Part shown: piece by piece, positions 9,881 through 18,708 of the stretch
How the letters are laid out: every line of letters begins with the position of its first letter
Numbering within the stretch: the first letter of the stretch is position 1
Assembly (NCBI RefSeq): GCF_019145355.1
Contig: NZ_JAHSTY010000001.1
Location: 3,534,001 to 3,598,000 of the forward strand
DNA: 64,000 nucleotides
DNA from: Pseudomonas azadiae
GTDB taxonomy: Bacteria; Pseudomonadota; Gammaproteobacteria; Pseudomonadales; Pseudomonadaceae
Reading direction: 5' to 3'
Notes under the pieces: generated by a model
The model's input: only the letters and a program-made list of their open reading frames with translations
The model's database searches: none
Told to the model about the DNA's origin: nothing
Position numbers and translations under genes: made by a program

Positions 9881-10768
9881 CTAAACCTGCTCCATCATCC
9901 ACTTCACGAATTCGCGCACTTTGGGCACTTCCGCCGAATGCTCCGGATAGGCCAGGTAATACGCATCCTGGCTCGGCATCGCATGCTGCCAGGGAATCAC
10001 CAGCTTGCCGTCGGCCAACTCTTCCTCCACCAGAAACCGCGGCAACAGCGCCACGCCACAGCCGACTTGCGCGGCGCGAATGCACATATAAAAGGTGTCG
10101 AAACGCGGCCCGTGGTAGCTGTGTTCGGTGTGAAAGCCCTGGCTGGCGAACCAGTCGTGCCAACCTTGCGGCCGTGAGGCGTTTTGCAGCAGCACCAGAT
10201 CGCTCAGTTGCGTTGGGTCAGTAAACGGCTGTGTGGGCAAGCTCTCTGGCGCACACACGGGAATCAGCTCTTCGCTGAACAACATCAGGCTCTCTGTACC
10301 GGGGCGTGAACCCTGGCCGAAATAGAAGGCCATATCGGCCTTGCCTTGCAGCAGCTCGTCGGGCTCCTGCTCGTTGCACAGGTCCAGATGGATCTGCGGG
10401 TGGCGCAGCCGCCAACCCTTGAGGCGCGGCACCAGCCAGCGCGCGCCGAAAGTGTAGGGTGTGGACACGCGCAGCACTTCGGTTTCGCCGCCGTAGGAGC
10501 GCAGGTAGTGCGTGGACATTTCCACCTGCGTGAGGATCTTGCGCACTTCCACCAGGTACAGGTCGCCCGCTGGGGTCATTTGCAAGCGGCGGCGCACCCG
10601 GCGAAACAGCAGGTGCTGCAGCAATTCTTCCAGCTGCGCCACCTGCTTGCTTACCGCGCTTTGGGTGAGGTTCAGTTCCTCGGCCGCGCGAGTAAAGCTC
10701 AGGTGGCGGGTGGCCGCTTCGAAGCACTGCAAGGCAGTGATCGAGGGCAAATGTCTTCTGTTCAGCAC
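9881..10768 (-). CDS. amaR: LysR-family regulator, AmaR-like
   Basis: A 295-residue protein. The GTG start (MNRRHLPSITALQCFEAA) has AGAGG 8 bases upstream; an ATG 27 bp earlier is less well placed. The N-terminal winged helix-turn-helix covers about residues 10-68 (FTRAAEELNLTQSAVSKQVAQLE), followed by a type 2 periplasmic-binding-like effector domain. It is divergent from amaB with 154 bp between starts, the classic LysR arrangement. In P. aeruginosa an amaR-amaAB unit has been described for lysine/pipecolate catabolism. The effector here is probably pipecolate or a derivative (inferred). Confidence 0.85.
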   Translation of the reverse strand: MLNRRHLPSITALQCFEAATRHLSFTRAAEELNLTQSAVSKQVAQLEELLQHLLFRRVRRRLQMTPAGDLYLVEVRKILTQVEMSTHYLRSYGGETEVLRVSTPYTFGARWLVPRLKGWRLRHPQIHLDLCNEQEPDELLQGKADMAFYFGQGSRPGTESLMLFSEELIPVCAPESLPTQPFTDPTQLSDLVLLQNASRPQGWHDWFASQGFHTEHSYHGPRFDTFYMCIRAAQVGCGVALLPRFLVEEELADGKLVIPWQHAMPSQDAYYLAYPEHSAEVPKVREFVKWMMEQV

Positions 10769-10922
10769 GGCACGCCTCTTTTTTATTCTTTGCATGAATA
10801 AACGGAATGATATCTCGCCTAATCGTCGTTTGTTGGCAAGTCTTGGGCCCGCTACAAATAAGCCCTGGATCGCCGTGTCTTGGGCGGCGCAATTTTTGTT
10901 TGCAGATTTGAAGGAGTCTTCC

Positions 10923-12413
10923 ATGGTTGCCGCATTGCTTGATCGTCTCGGCGTAGACCCGGCGTTGTACCAGTCCGGGAAACAACCGGTGCATTCGCCG
11001 ATCGATGGCAGCCGCATTGGCGCGGTGAACTGGGAAGGCGCCGCCGAGGTGGAGCAGCAGGTCAGTCGCGCCGAGCATGCATTCGATGCCTGGCGCAACG
11101 TGCCGGCGCCGCGCCGTGGCGAACTGGTGCGCCAATTTGGCGATGTACTGCGCCAATACAAGGCTGACCTCGGCGAGCTGGTGTCCTGGGAAGCCGGCAA
11201 GATCACCCAGGAAGGCCTGGGCGAAGTGCAGGAAATGATCGACATCTGCGACTTCGCCGTCGGCCTGTCGCGCCAGCTGTACGGCTTGACCATCGCTTCC
11301 GAGCGCCCAGGCCACCATATGCGTGAAACCTGGCACCCGCTGGGCGTGGTTGGCGTGATCAGCGCGTTCAACTTCCCCGTGGCTGTGTGGGCATGGAACA
11401 CCGCCCTGGCGCTGGTCTGCGGCAACGCGGTGATCTGGAAACCGTCAGAAAAGACCCCGCTGACTGCCCTGGCCTGTCAGGCGCTGTTCGAGCGCGTGGC
11501 CAAGCAGTTCGACGGCGCCCCGGCGTATCTCAGCCAAGTGATCATCGGTGGCCGCGACGCCGGCGCCGCGTTGGTGGATGATCCGCGCGTGGCCTTGATC
11601 AGCGCCACCGGCAGCACCCGCATGGGCCGCGAAGTGGCGCCGAAGGTCGCCGCGCGATTTGCCCGCAGCATCCTGGAACTGGGCGGCAACAACGCGATGA
11701 TCCTCGGCCCGAGCGCCGACCTGGACATGGCCGTGCGCGCCATCCTGTTCAGCGCCGTCGGCACCGCCGGCCAGCGTTGCACCACGCTGCGTCGGCTGAT
11801 CGCCCACGAATCGGTCAAGGAAGAAATCGTCACCCGCCTCAAGGCCGCCTATTCCAAGGTGCGCATCGGCCACCCCCTGGAAGGCAACCTGATTGGCCCG
11901 CTGATCGACAAGCACGGCTTCGATAACATGCAGGACGCCCTGGAACAAGCCTTGAGCGAGGGCGGCAAGGTGTTCGGCGGCAAGCGTCAACTGGAAGATA
12001 CATTCCCCAACGCCTACTACGTGTCGCCGGCCATCGTGGAAATGCCCGAGCAGAGCGATGTGGTATGCACCGAGACCTTCGCGCCGATCCTGTACGTGGT
12101 TGGCTACACCGACTTCGCTGAAGCGCTGCGCCTGAACAACGCTGTGCCGCAAGGTCTGTCATCGTGCATCTTCACCACCGATGTGCGTGAGGCCGAGCAG
12201 TTCATGTCGGCGGTGGGCAGTGACTGCGGCATCGCCAACGTCAATATTGGCCCAAGCGGTGCTGAAATCGGCGGCGCGTTTGGCGGCGAGAAAGAGACGG
12301 GCGGCGGGCGTGAGTCGGGTTCGGATGCGTGGCGCGGGTACATGCGTCGCCAGACCAATACCGTGAACTATTCGCTGGAATTGCCGTTGGCCCAGGGCAT
12401 TACTTTCGACTGA
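10923..12413 (+). CDS. amaB: L-piperidine-6-carboxylate / aminoadipate semialdehyde dehydrogenase
   Basis: A 496-residue NAD(P)-dependent aldehyde dehydrogenase with a GGAGTC ribosome site. The catalytic Glu is in LELGGNNA (about residue 253) and the catalytic Cys in TAGQRCTTLRRL (about 287). The ASTGSTR-type cofactor segment appears as SATGSTRMGREVA. The family (ALDH7A1/AmaB) oxidises the open form of piperidine-6-carboxylate to 2-aminoadipate in lysine breakdown. It is followed by amaA after a REP pair and preceded by divergent amaR, matching P. putida PP_5257-PP_5259. Confidence 0.92.
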   Translation: MVAALLDRLGVDPALYQSGKQPVHSPIDGSRIGAVNWEGAAEVEQQVSRAEHAFDAWRNVPAPRRGELVRQFGDVLRQYKADLGELVSWEAGKITQEGLGEVQEMIDICDFAVGLSRQLYGLTIASERPGHHMRETWHPLGVVGVISAFNFPVAVWAWNTALALVCGNAVIWKPSEKTPLTALACQALFERVAKQFDGAPAYLSQVIIGGRDAGAALVDDPRVALISATGSTRMGREVAPKVAARFARSILELGGNNAMILGPSADLDMAVRAILFSAVGTAGQRCTTLRRLIAHESVKEEIVTRLKAAYSKVRIGHPLEGNLIGPLIDKHGFDNMQDALEQALSEGGKVFGGKRQLEDTFPNAYYVSPAIVEMPEQSDVVCTETFAPILYVVGYTDFAEALRLNNAVPQGLSSCIFTTDVREAEQFMSAVGSDCGIANVNIGPSGAEIGGAFGGEKETGGGRESGSDAWRGYMRRQTNTVNYSLELPLAQGITFD

Positions 12414-12435
12414 TCCCTCAAGTCGGAGCAGTCAA

Positions 12436-12539
12436 TGTGGGAGCTGGCTTGCCTGCGATGGCATCACCCTGGTGGAACAGATACACCGAGGTGTCTGCAT
12501 CGCAGGCAAGCCAGCTCCCACACAAGCCAGCTCCCACAG
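12436..12539. repeat. REP pair with duplicated 3' half-arm
   Basis: The inverted arms are of the GAGCTGGCTTGCCTGCGATG type. The right arm ends with a tandem repeat of CAAGCCAGCTCCCACA, suggesting slippage or partial duplication. It lies inside the amaB-amaA operon. Confidence 0.88.
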
Positions 12540-12595
12540 TGGATTGGGTTTGCAGTTCGGAAACACTGTTTGTTGGGTCTCATCGGAGTCTGGCA

Positions 12596-13879
12596 ATGGC
12601 ACTGCGCGAAACATGTTTGTGGGAACACCTCACACCTGGCCGGCCGGACCGCGCCGCGCTCAAGGGCGAGGTCAAGGTGGATGTGTGCGTGATCGGCGCC
12701 GGGATCACCGGTCTGTCGGCGGCCATTCACTTGCTGGAACAGGGTAAAAGCGTCGCCGTGCTGGAGGCTCACCGTACCGGTCATGGCGGTTCGGGGCGCA
12801 ACGTGGGACTGGTCAACGCCGGCCTGTGGATCCCGCCGGACGACATCGAAGCCGGTTTCGGCGAGGCGGTGGGCAGCCAGCTCAACCGCATGCTGGGCGC
12901 GGCACCGGCGCTGGTGTTCAGCCTGATCGACAAATACGCCATCGATTGCCAATTGCGCCGCGAGGGCACTTTGCACATGGCGCACAACGCCCGTGGCGAG
13001 GCGGATCTGCGCAGTCGTGAAGAACAATGGAAGCGCCGTGGCGCGCCAGTGGAACTGCTCACCGGCCAGGCCTGTGAGCAAGCCACCGGGACTAAAAAGA
13101 TCTCCGCCGCCTTGCTGGACCGGCGCGCCGGCACCTTGAACCCGATGGCCTATACCACTGGTTTGGCGAATGCAGCCGTGGGGTTGGGTGGGCGACTGTT
13201 CGACCATTCGCCGGTCACGCAACTGGAGCGCCAGGGCCAGGACTGGTCCGTGCAAACCGCCAACGGCTCGGTGCAGGCTGCACAGGTAGTGATCGCTTCC
13301 AACGCCTACACCGAGGGCGAATGGACCGAGCTGCGGCGCAATTTTTTCCCCGGTTACTACTATCAGGTCGCGTCGGCCCCGCTGACGGACGATGCCGCCC
13401 GGCAGATCCTTCCCGGCGGCCAGGGTTCATGGGACACGCGCCAGGTGCTGAGCAGCATCCGTCGCGATGCCGATGGCCGTCTGTTGCTCGGCAGCCTGGG
13501 CAACGGTAACCAGAAACCGGCCTGGTTCCTCAAGGCCTGGGCCGATCGGGTGCAACAGCATTACTTCCCGTACCTCAACTCGGTGCAGTGGGAATTCACC
13601 TGGACCGGCTGCATCGCCTTTACCCCGGATCACCTGATGCGGTTGTTCGAACCGGCGCCTGGCCTGGTGGCCGTAACGGGTTATAACGGGCGCGGCGTGA
13701 CCACCGGCAGCGTGGTCGGCAAGGCGTTTGCCGACTACTTATGTCACCAGGACCCACAGGCGTTGCCGATTCCTTTCGCGCCGATGCAACCGCTGGCGCG
13801 GGCGGGCTTGCGCAGCTGCCTTTATGAAGCCGGTTTCTCGCTGTACCACGCAGGCCAATGCCTGAGGATCGTGATCTGA
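12596..13879 (+). CDS. amaA: L-pipecolate oxidase (FAD-dependent, DAO family)
   Basis: A 427-residue protein. The start MALRETCLWEHL has CGGAG 9 bases upstream. An FAD-binding Rossmann motif appears at VDVCVIGAGITGLSAAIHLLEQGKSV (about residues 28-53 by span). GSGRNVG and a C-terminal GYNGRGVTTGSVVGKAFADYL FAD contact are typical of GlpD/DadA-like amine oxidases. It oxidises L-pipecolate to piperideine-6-carboxylate, the substrate of AmaB. Its length is close to P. putida AmaA. It is the last gene of the amaBA operon; the REP pair between may affect relative mRNA levels. Confidence 0.9.
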   Translation: MALRETCLWEHLTPGRPDRAALKGEVKVDVCVIGAGITGLSAAIHLLEQGKSVAVLEAHRTGHGGSGRNVGLVNAGLWIPPDDIEAGFGEAVGSQLNRMLGAAPALVFSLIDKYAIDCQLRREGTLHMAHNARGEADLRSREEQWKRRGAPVELLTGQACEQATGTKKISAALLDRRAGTLNPMAYTTGLANAAVGLGGRLFDHSPVTQLERQGQDWSVQTANGSVQAAQVVIASNAYTEGEWTELRRNFFPGYYYQVASAPLTDDAARQILPGGQGSWDTRQVLSSIRRDADGRLLLGSLGNGNQKPAWFLKAWADRVQQHYFPYLNSVQWEFTWTGCIAFTPDHLMRLFEPAPGLVAVTGYNGRGVTTGSVVGKAFADYLCHQDPQALPIPFAPMQPLARAGLRSCLYEAGFSLYHAGQCLRIVI

Positions 13880-14254
13880 TCGCCGAAATACCGCTCAGAA
13901 GCCCGTATTTTATTAGCAAGCTACTAATCTGTATTGGTGCAAGTCGTAGCAATCACGCACTGTAAATGTGCAGTTCCGTTACGCAGGCTGTTACAGCTGT
14001 AGGAACTGTCGTTTATTCGCTTGGTTGCCGGTGCCACCTCTTGAGGTTGTACTGTTTTGGTCCGTCGGTTGCACCTTCGGGTGCCAGAGGGTTGCACGTC
14101 CTGGCGAGCTGAGCCGAAACGCCTGTAATAACAATGACACCGTGTCTTTTTGAAGAATAAAAACGTAATGGCACGCGCCTTGCTCTGAGCTTTCGGTGAA
14201 AAGTTTGAACGCAAGTCGTCGTGCCAAAAATCAAAAAATATCGGAGCACCACTC
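13880..14254. other. 375-bp non-coding interval upstream of the amino acid transporter
   Basis: No credible gene was found. Visible elements are an interrupted palindrome ATTAG-N7-CTAAT (13912-13928), the palindrome TACAGCTGTA (13992-14001), ACCTC-TT-GAGGT (14036-14047) and GCACC-TTCG-GGTGC (14071-14084), followed by a sigma-54 promoter. The dyads lie 85-260 bp upstream of that promoter, where enhancer sites usually sit. Confidence 0.6.
14169..14184 (+). promoter_or_regulatory. Sigma-54 (RpoN) promoter
   Basis: TGGCACGCGCCTTGCT matches the -24/-12 consensus TGGCACG-N4-TTGCW at every defined base. Transcription would begin near 14195, about 60 bp ahead of the binding-protein ATG. An enhancer-binding activator is required; which one is not visible. 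Confidence 0.85.
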
Positions 14255-15391
14255 ATGTCCCAGACGTTTTACAAGAAAGGTTTTCTGGCCCTCGCCGTTG
14301 CTGCGGCGCTGGGTGTTTCTACGTTTGTTCAAGCTGATGTGAAGATCGGCGTAGCGGGGCCGATGACCGGTGCCAACGCGTCGTTCGGCGAGCAGTACAT
14401 GAAGGGTGCCCAGGCGGCGGCCGATTCGATCAACAAGGCCGGCGGCATCAATGGCGAAAAAATCGTGCTGGTGGCCGGTGACGACGCTTGCGAACCCAAG
14501 CAGGCCGTGGCCGTGGCCAACCGCCTCGCGGACCAGGACAAGGTGATCGGCGTGGTCGGGCACTTCTGCTCGTCCAACACCATCCCGGCCTCCGAGGTGT
14601 ATGACGAAGCGGGCATCATCGCGATCACCCCAGGCTCCACCAACCCACAAGTGACCGAACGTGGCCTGGGCGCCATGTTCCGCATGTGCGGCCGTGACGA
14701 CCAGCAAGGCATCGTGGCCGGCGACTACATCGTCGACGTGCTCAAGGGCAAGAAAGTCGCGGTCATCAACGATAAGGACACCTACGGTAAAGGCCTGGCC
14801 GACGCCACCGCTGCCCAGTTGACCAAGCGCGGCGTCAAGCCGGTGCTGGAAGAAGGCCTGACCCGTGGCGAGAAAGACTTCAGCGCCCTGGTCACCAAGA
14901 TCCGCTCCACCGGCGCCGACGTGGTTTACTTCGGCGGGCTGCACCCGGAAGCCGGTCCCCTGGTTCGCCAGATCCGTGAAGCCGGCCTCAAGGACGTGAA
15001 GTTCATGTCCGATGACGGCATCGTGACCGACGAACTCGTGGCGACCGCCGGTGGCAAGCAATACGTCGACGGCGTGTACATGACCTTCGGCGCCGACCCG
15101 CGCCTGCTGCCGGACAGCAAGGCCGTGGTGGACGAGTTCCGCAAAGCGGGCTACGAGCCGGAAGGCTACACCCTGTACGCCTACGCGTCGGTCCAGACCC
15201 TGGCGGCCGCCTTCAACGGTGCCAAGTCCAACAAGGGCGAAGACGCCTCCAAGTGGCTCAAGGCGCACCCGGTCCAGACCGTGATGGGCAAGAAGGAATG
15301 GGACGGCAAGGGCGACCTGAAAATCTCCGACTACGTGGTTTACCAGTGGGACAAGGACGGCAAATACCACCAGTTGGAAAAGCAGAAGTAA
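14255..15391 (+). CDS. Branched-chain amino acid-type ABC transporter, periplasmic binding protein
   Basis: A 378-residue precursor with a 27-residue signal peptide (cleavage after TFVQA, before DVKIGVAGPMTG). It has the type I periplasmic-binding fold, with the LivJ/BraC landmarks GPMTGANASFGEQYMKGAQ, GDDACEPKQAVAVANRL, GHFCSSNTIPASEVYDE and ITPGSTNP. It is first gene of a five-gene transporter and follows the sigma-54 promoter. By order and neighbours it resembles P. aeruginosa PA4913, not the characterised BraC, so specificity for Leu/Ile/Val is assumed only from family. Adjacent pipecolate genes make a cyclic or basic amino acid another possibility. Confidence 0.9.
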   Translation: MSQTFYKKGFLALAVAAALGVSTFVQADVKIGVAGPMTGANASFGEQYMKGAQAAADSINKAGGINGEKIVLVAGDDACEPKQAVAVANRLADQDKVIGVVGHFCSSNTIPASEVYDEAGIIAITPGSTNPQVTERGLGAMFRMCGRDDQQGIVAGDYIVDVLKGKKVAVINDKDTYGKGLADATAAQLTKRGVKPVLEEGLTRGEKDFSALVTKIRSTGADVVYFGGLHPEAGPLVRQIREAGLKDVKFMSDDGIVTDELVATAGGKQYVDGVYMTFGADPRLLPDSKAVVDEFRKAGYEPEGYTLYAYASVQTLAAAFNGAKSNKGEDASKWLKAHPVQTVMGKKEWDGKGDLKISDYVVYQWDKDGKYHQLEKQK

Positions 15392-15426
15392 GTCTTAACG
15401 CGGCCACGCAGACACCACAGATCCCA

Positions 15427-15517
15427 TGTGGGAGCCGGGCTTGCCCGCGATGACGGACTGACAGTCGACACCTGTGTTGAATGTGAAACCGCTATCGCAG
15501 GCAAGCCAGCTCCCACA
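15427..15517. repeat. REP pair with unlike arms, inside the transporter operon
   Basis: The left arm is GGGAGCCGGGCTTGCCCGCG and the right arm is GCAGGCAAGCCAGCTCCC. The arms pair imperfectly because of mixed core types. It lies between the binding-protein and first permease genes, where mRNA processing often raises binding-protein yield. Confidence 0.87.
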
Positions 15518-15625
15518 GGGGATCGCGGTTGCCAGCTGCATCGTGTCCAGCAACAAATCTGTCTTTTCCTCCAGAAGCGCCGCACACCCCCCGGTGTGCA
15601 GGTGCTCACCGCGTGAGATTGCGTT

Positions 15626-16540
15626 ATGGATGGTATTTTCCTGCAGCAACTGGTCAACGGCCTGACCCTCGGGTCGGTCTATGGCCTGATCGCCATCGGC
15701 TACACAATGGTCTATGGCATCATTGGCATGATCAACTTCGCCCACGGCGAGGTTTATATGATTTCCGCTTACCTCGCGGCGATCAGTCTGGCACTGCTGG
15801 CTTACTTCGGCATCGAATCCTTCCCGCTGCTCATCCTCGGCACCCTGGTCTTCACCGTCGTCGTCACCGGCGTATACGGTTGGGTCATCGAGCGTGTCGC
15901 CTACAAACCGCTGCGCAACTCCACCCGCCTGGCACCGCTGATCAGCGCCATCGGTATCTCTCTGATCCTGCAGAACTACGCGCAGATCGCCCAGGGCGCC
16001 AAGCAACAAGGGATTCCAACCCTGCTGGCCGGGGCCTGGCGTGTCGACATCGGCACAGGGTTCGTGCAGCTCACGTACACCAAGGTGTTCATCCTCGTGG
16101 CGGCGTTTGCCGGCATGGCGTTGCTGACCTACATCATCAAGTACACCAAGCTCGGCCGCATGTGCCGCGCCACCCAGCAAGACCGCAAGATGGCCTCGAT
16201 CCTCGGCATCAACACCGACCGGGTGATCTCCTATGTGTTCGTCATCGGCGCCGCCATGGCTGCATTGGCCGGCGTGCTGATCACGCTCAACTACGGCACT
16301 TTCGACTTCTATGCCGGCTTCATCATCGGCATCAAGGCGTTTACCGCAGCGGTACTCGGCGGCATCGGCTCCCTGCCTGGGGCGATGCTGGGCGGGATCA
16401 TCCTCGGTATCTCCGAGTCGTTGTTCTCGGGGTTGATCAACTCTGACTACAAAGACGTGTTCAGTTTCTCCCTGCTGGTGGTGATTCTGATTTTCCGTCC
16501 CCAGGGCCTGCTTGGTCGCCCACTCGTGGCGAAGGTGTAA
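15626..16540 (+). CDS. Branched-chain amino acid ABC transporter, permease (LivH/BraD type)
   Basis: A 304-residue inner-membrane protein of about eight hydrophobic segments. It begins MDGIFLQQLVNGLTLGSVYGLIAIGYTMV, typical of LivH. The INFAHGEVYM motif and the cytoplasmic EAA-like loop GRMCRATQQDRKMASILGIN, which contacts the ATPase subunits, are present. It lies 234 bp downstream of the binding-protein gene with a REP pair between, and 3 bp before the second permease, so it is part of the same operon. Confidence 0.92.
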   Translation: MDGIFLQQLVNGLTLGSVYGLIAIGYTMVYGIIGMINFAHGEVYMISAYLAAISLALLAYFGIESFPLLILGTLVFTVVVTGVYGWVIERVAYKPLRNSTRLAPLISAIGISLILQNYAQIAQGAKQQGIPTLLAGAWRVDIGTGFVQLTYTKVFILVAAFAGMALLTYIIKYTKLGRMCRATQQDRKMASILGINTDRVISYVFVIGAAMAALAGVLITLNYGTFDFYAGFIIGIKAFTAAVLGGIGSLPGAMLGGIILGISESLFSGLINSDYKDVFSFSLLVVILIFRPQGLLGRPLVAKV

Positions 16541-16543
16541 AAC

Positions 16544-17836
16544 ATGTCTGCTGCCAAACCCATCGATATCAAGAAAAGTGTGGTCGATACGGTCCTTGCC
16601 GGGCTGATTTCGCTGATCGTGTTCGGTCCGATCGTCGGCGTTGTACTCGACGGCTACAGCTTCAACCTGGAACCGGCCCGCGTGGGCCTGTTGGTCGCCA
16701 TCGTGATGGTCGGCCGCTTTGCCATGAGTCTGTTCCTGCAAACCCCCAAGGGCGTGAAGATCCTGCAGGGCTTCGAGAGCAGTGGCTCCGGCGTGCACGT
16801 GCTGGCGCCGGACTACAAGTCGCGGCTGCGCTGGATCATCCCGGCGCTGATCGTGATCGCCATCGTGTTCCCGATCTTCGCCAACAAATACCTGCTCACC
16901 GTGGTCATCCTCGGCCTGATCTACGTACTGCTGGGCCTGGGCCTGAACATCGTGGTCGGCCTGGCCGGTTTGCTCGACCTGGGTTACGTAGCGTTCTACG
17001 CCATCGGCGCCTACGGGTTGGCGCTGGGTTATCAATACCTCGGCCTGGGCTTCTGGACGGTGCTGCCACTGGCCGCCATCGCGGCGGCTCTAGCGGGGTG
17101 CATACTCGGGTTCCCGGTGCTGCGAATGCACGGTGACTACCTGGCCATTGTGACCCTGGGCTTTGGTGAAATCATCCGTTTGGTGCTCAACAACTGGCTG
17201 TCGTTCACTGGCGGGCCGAACGGCATGCCGGTGCCATCGCCGACCTTTCTCGGCCTGGAGTTCGGCAGGCGTGCGAAGGATGGCGGGATTCCGTTCCATG
17301 AGTTCTTCGGCATCGACTACAACCCCAATATCAAGTTTTTGTTTATCTACATCGTGCTGTTCCTGGTGGTACTGGCCGTGCTGTACATCAAACACCGCCT
17401 GACCCGCATGCCGGTCGGCCGCGCCTGGGAAGCCTTGCGCGAAGATGAGATCGCTTGCCGCTCGATGGGCCTGAACCACGTACTGGTCAAGCTCTCGGCG
17501 TTCACCATCGGGGCCTCCACCGCCGGTTTGGCCGGGGTGTTCTTTGCCAGCTACCAGGGCTTCGTCAACCCGTCGTCGTTTACCTTCTTCGAGTCGGCGC
17601 TGATCCTGGCCATTGTGGTATTGGGTGGCATGGGCTCGACGGTCGGCGTGGTGATCGCGGCGTTCGTATTGACCGTCGCACCGGAACTGCTGCGCAGCTT
17701 CTCCGAATACCGCGTGCTGCTGTTTGGCGTGTTGATGGTGGTGATGATGATCTGGCGACCGCGTGGCCTGATTCGGATCAGCCGTACCGGTGTGACGCCA
17801 CGTAAAGGCGTCTTTGTGAAAGGAGAGACGCCATGA
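16544..17836 (+). CDS. Branched-chain amino acid ABC transporter, permease (LivM/BraE type)
   Basis: A 430-residue inner-membrane protein. An N-terminal membrane hairpin (about residues 15-65) precedes the LivM core, which has GLGLNIVVGLAGLLDLGYVAFYAIGAY, then FPVLRMHGDYLAIVTLGFGEI, and the coupling loop RAWEALREDEIACRSMGLN near residue 300. It pairs with the LivH-type subunit to form the pore. Its stop overlaps the start of the next ATPase gene by 4 bp. Length is slightly above the usual 417 of BraE. Confidence 0.92.
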   Translation: MSAAKPIDIKKSVVDTVLAGLISLIVFGPIVGVVLDGYSFNLEPARVGLLVAIVMVGRFAMSLFLQTPKGVKILQGFESSGSGVHVLAPDYKSRLRWIIPALIVIAIVFPIFANKYLLTVVILGLIYVLLGLGLNIVVGLAGLLDLGYVAFYAIGAYGLALGYQYLGLGFWTVLPLAAIAAALAGCILGFPVLRMHGDYLAIVTLGFGEIIRLVLNNWLSFTGGPNGMPVPSPTFLGLEFGRRAKDGGIPFHEFFGIDYNPNIKFLFIYIVLFLVVLAVLYIKHRLTRMPVGRAWEALREDEIACRSMGLNHVLVKLSAFTIGASTAGLAGVFFASYQGFVNPSSFTFFESALILAIVVLGGMGSTVGVVIAAFVLTVAPELLRSFSEYRVLLFGVLMVVMMIWRPRGLIRISRTGVTPRKGVFVKGETP

Positions 17837-18708
17837 GCAAGGAAGTCGTGCTGTCCGTGGAACACCTGATGATGCACTTCGGCGGCATCAAGGCCTTGAG
17901 CGATGTGAGCCTCAAGGTCGAGCGCAACTCGATCTTCGCCCTGATCGGCCCCAACGGCGCCGGCAAGACCACGGTGTTCAACTGCCTTACCGGCTTTTAT
18001 AAAGCCAGTGGCGGCAAGATCCAGCTCAACGTGCGTGGCAAGCAGACTGACGTGATCCAACTGCTCGGCGAGCGTTTCAAGGCCGTCGACTTTGTGTCGC
18101 CAAAAAGTTTCTTCAGCCGCGTGTACTACAAAATGTTCGGCGGTACCCACCTGGTCAACCGCGCGGGCCTGGCGCGCACGTTCCAGAACATTCGCCTGTT
18201 CAAGGAAATGTCGGTGCTGGAAAACCTGCTGGTGGCTCAGCACATGTGGGTCAACCGCAACATGCTCGCCGGCATCCTCAACACCAAGGGCTACCGCAAG
18301 GCCGAAAGCGACGCGCTCGATTGCGCGTTCTACTGGCTTGAAGTGGTCGACCTGGTGGACTGCGCCAACCGCCTGGCCGGTGAGCTTTCCTACGGCCAGC
18401 AGCGGCGCCTGGAAATCGCCCGCGCCATGTGCACCCGCCCGCAGATCATCTGCCTGGACGAACCGGCAGCCGGCCTCAACCCCCAGGAAACCGAAGCCCT
18501 CAGCGCGATGATTCGCCTGCTGCGCGACGAACACGACCTCACGGTGGTGCTGATCGAACACGACATGGGCATGGTAATGAGTATTTCCGACCACATCGTG
18601 GTGCTCGACCACGGCAACGTGATCGCCGAAGGCGGGCCGGACGCGATCCGCAACGACCCGAAAGTGATTGCCGCTTACCTGGGCGCCGACGAAGAGGAAC
18701 TGGTATGA
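17833..18708 (+). CDS. Branched-chain amino acid ABC transporter, ATPase (LivG/BraF type) with an insert
   Basis: A 291-residue cytoplasmic ATPase. Walker A is GPNGAGKTT (about residue 39), the signature LSYGQQRRLEIARAM, Walker B IICLDEPAAGL and the switch His in LIEHDMG. Usual BraF is about 255 residues; the surplus lies between Walker A and the Q-loop (about residues 60-110, including VIQLLGERFKAVDFVSP and FFSRVYYKMFGG). The insert is likely shared by this paralogue group and may alter contact with the permeases (inference). It overlaps both neighbours by 4 bp. Confidence 0.92.
   Translation: MSKEVVLSVEHLMMHFGGIKALSDVSLKVERNSIFALIGPNGAGKTTVFNCLTGFYKASGGKIQLNVRGKQTDVIQLLGERFKAVDFVSPKSFFSRVYYKMFGGTHLVNRAGLARTFQNIRLFKEMSVLENLLVAQHMWVNRNMLAGILNTKGYRKAESDALDCAFYWLEVVDLVDCANRLAGELSYGQQRRLEIARAMCTRPQIICLDEPAAGLNPQETEALSAMIRLLRDEHDLTVVLIEHDMGMVMSISDHIVVLDHGNVIAEGGPDAIRNDPKVIAAYLGADEEELV

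Noticed and set aside
14071..14084. GCACC-TTCG-GGTGC as an NtrC site for the amino acid transporter.
   Set aside because: Half-sites fit but the spacer is 4, not 5, so it was kept only as an unassigned dyad.
15395..17035. A 546-codon minus-strand frame across the two permease genes.
   Set aside because: Antisense shadow rich in His, Gln and Asp; the plus-strand permeases have proper motifs and operon overlaps.
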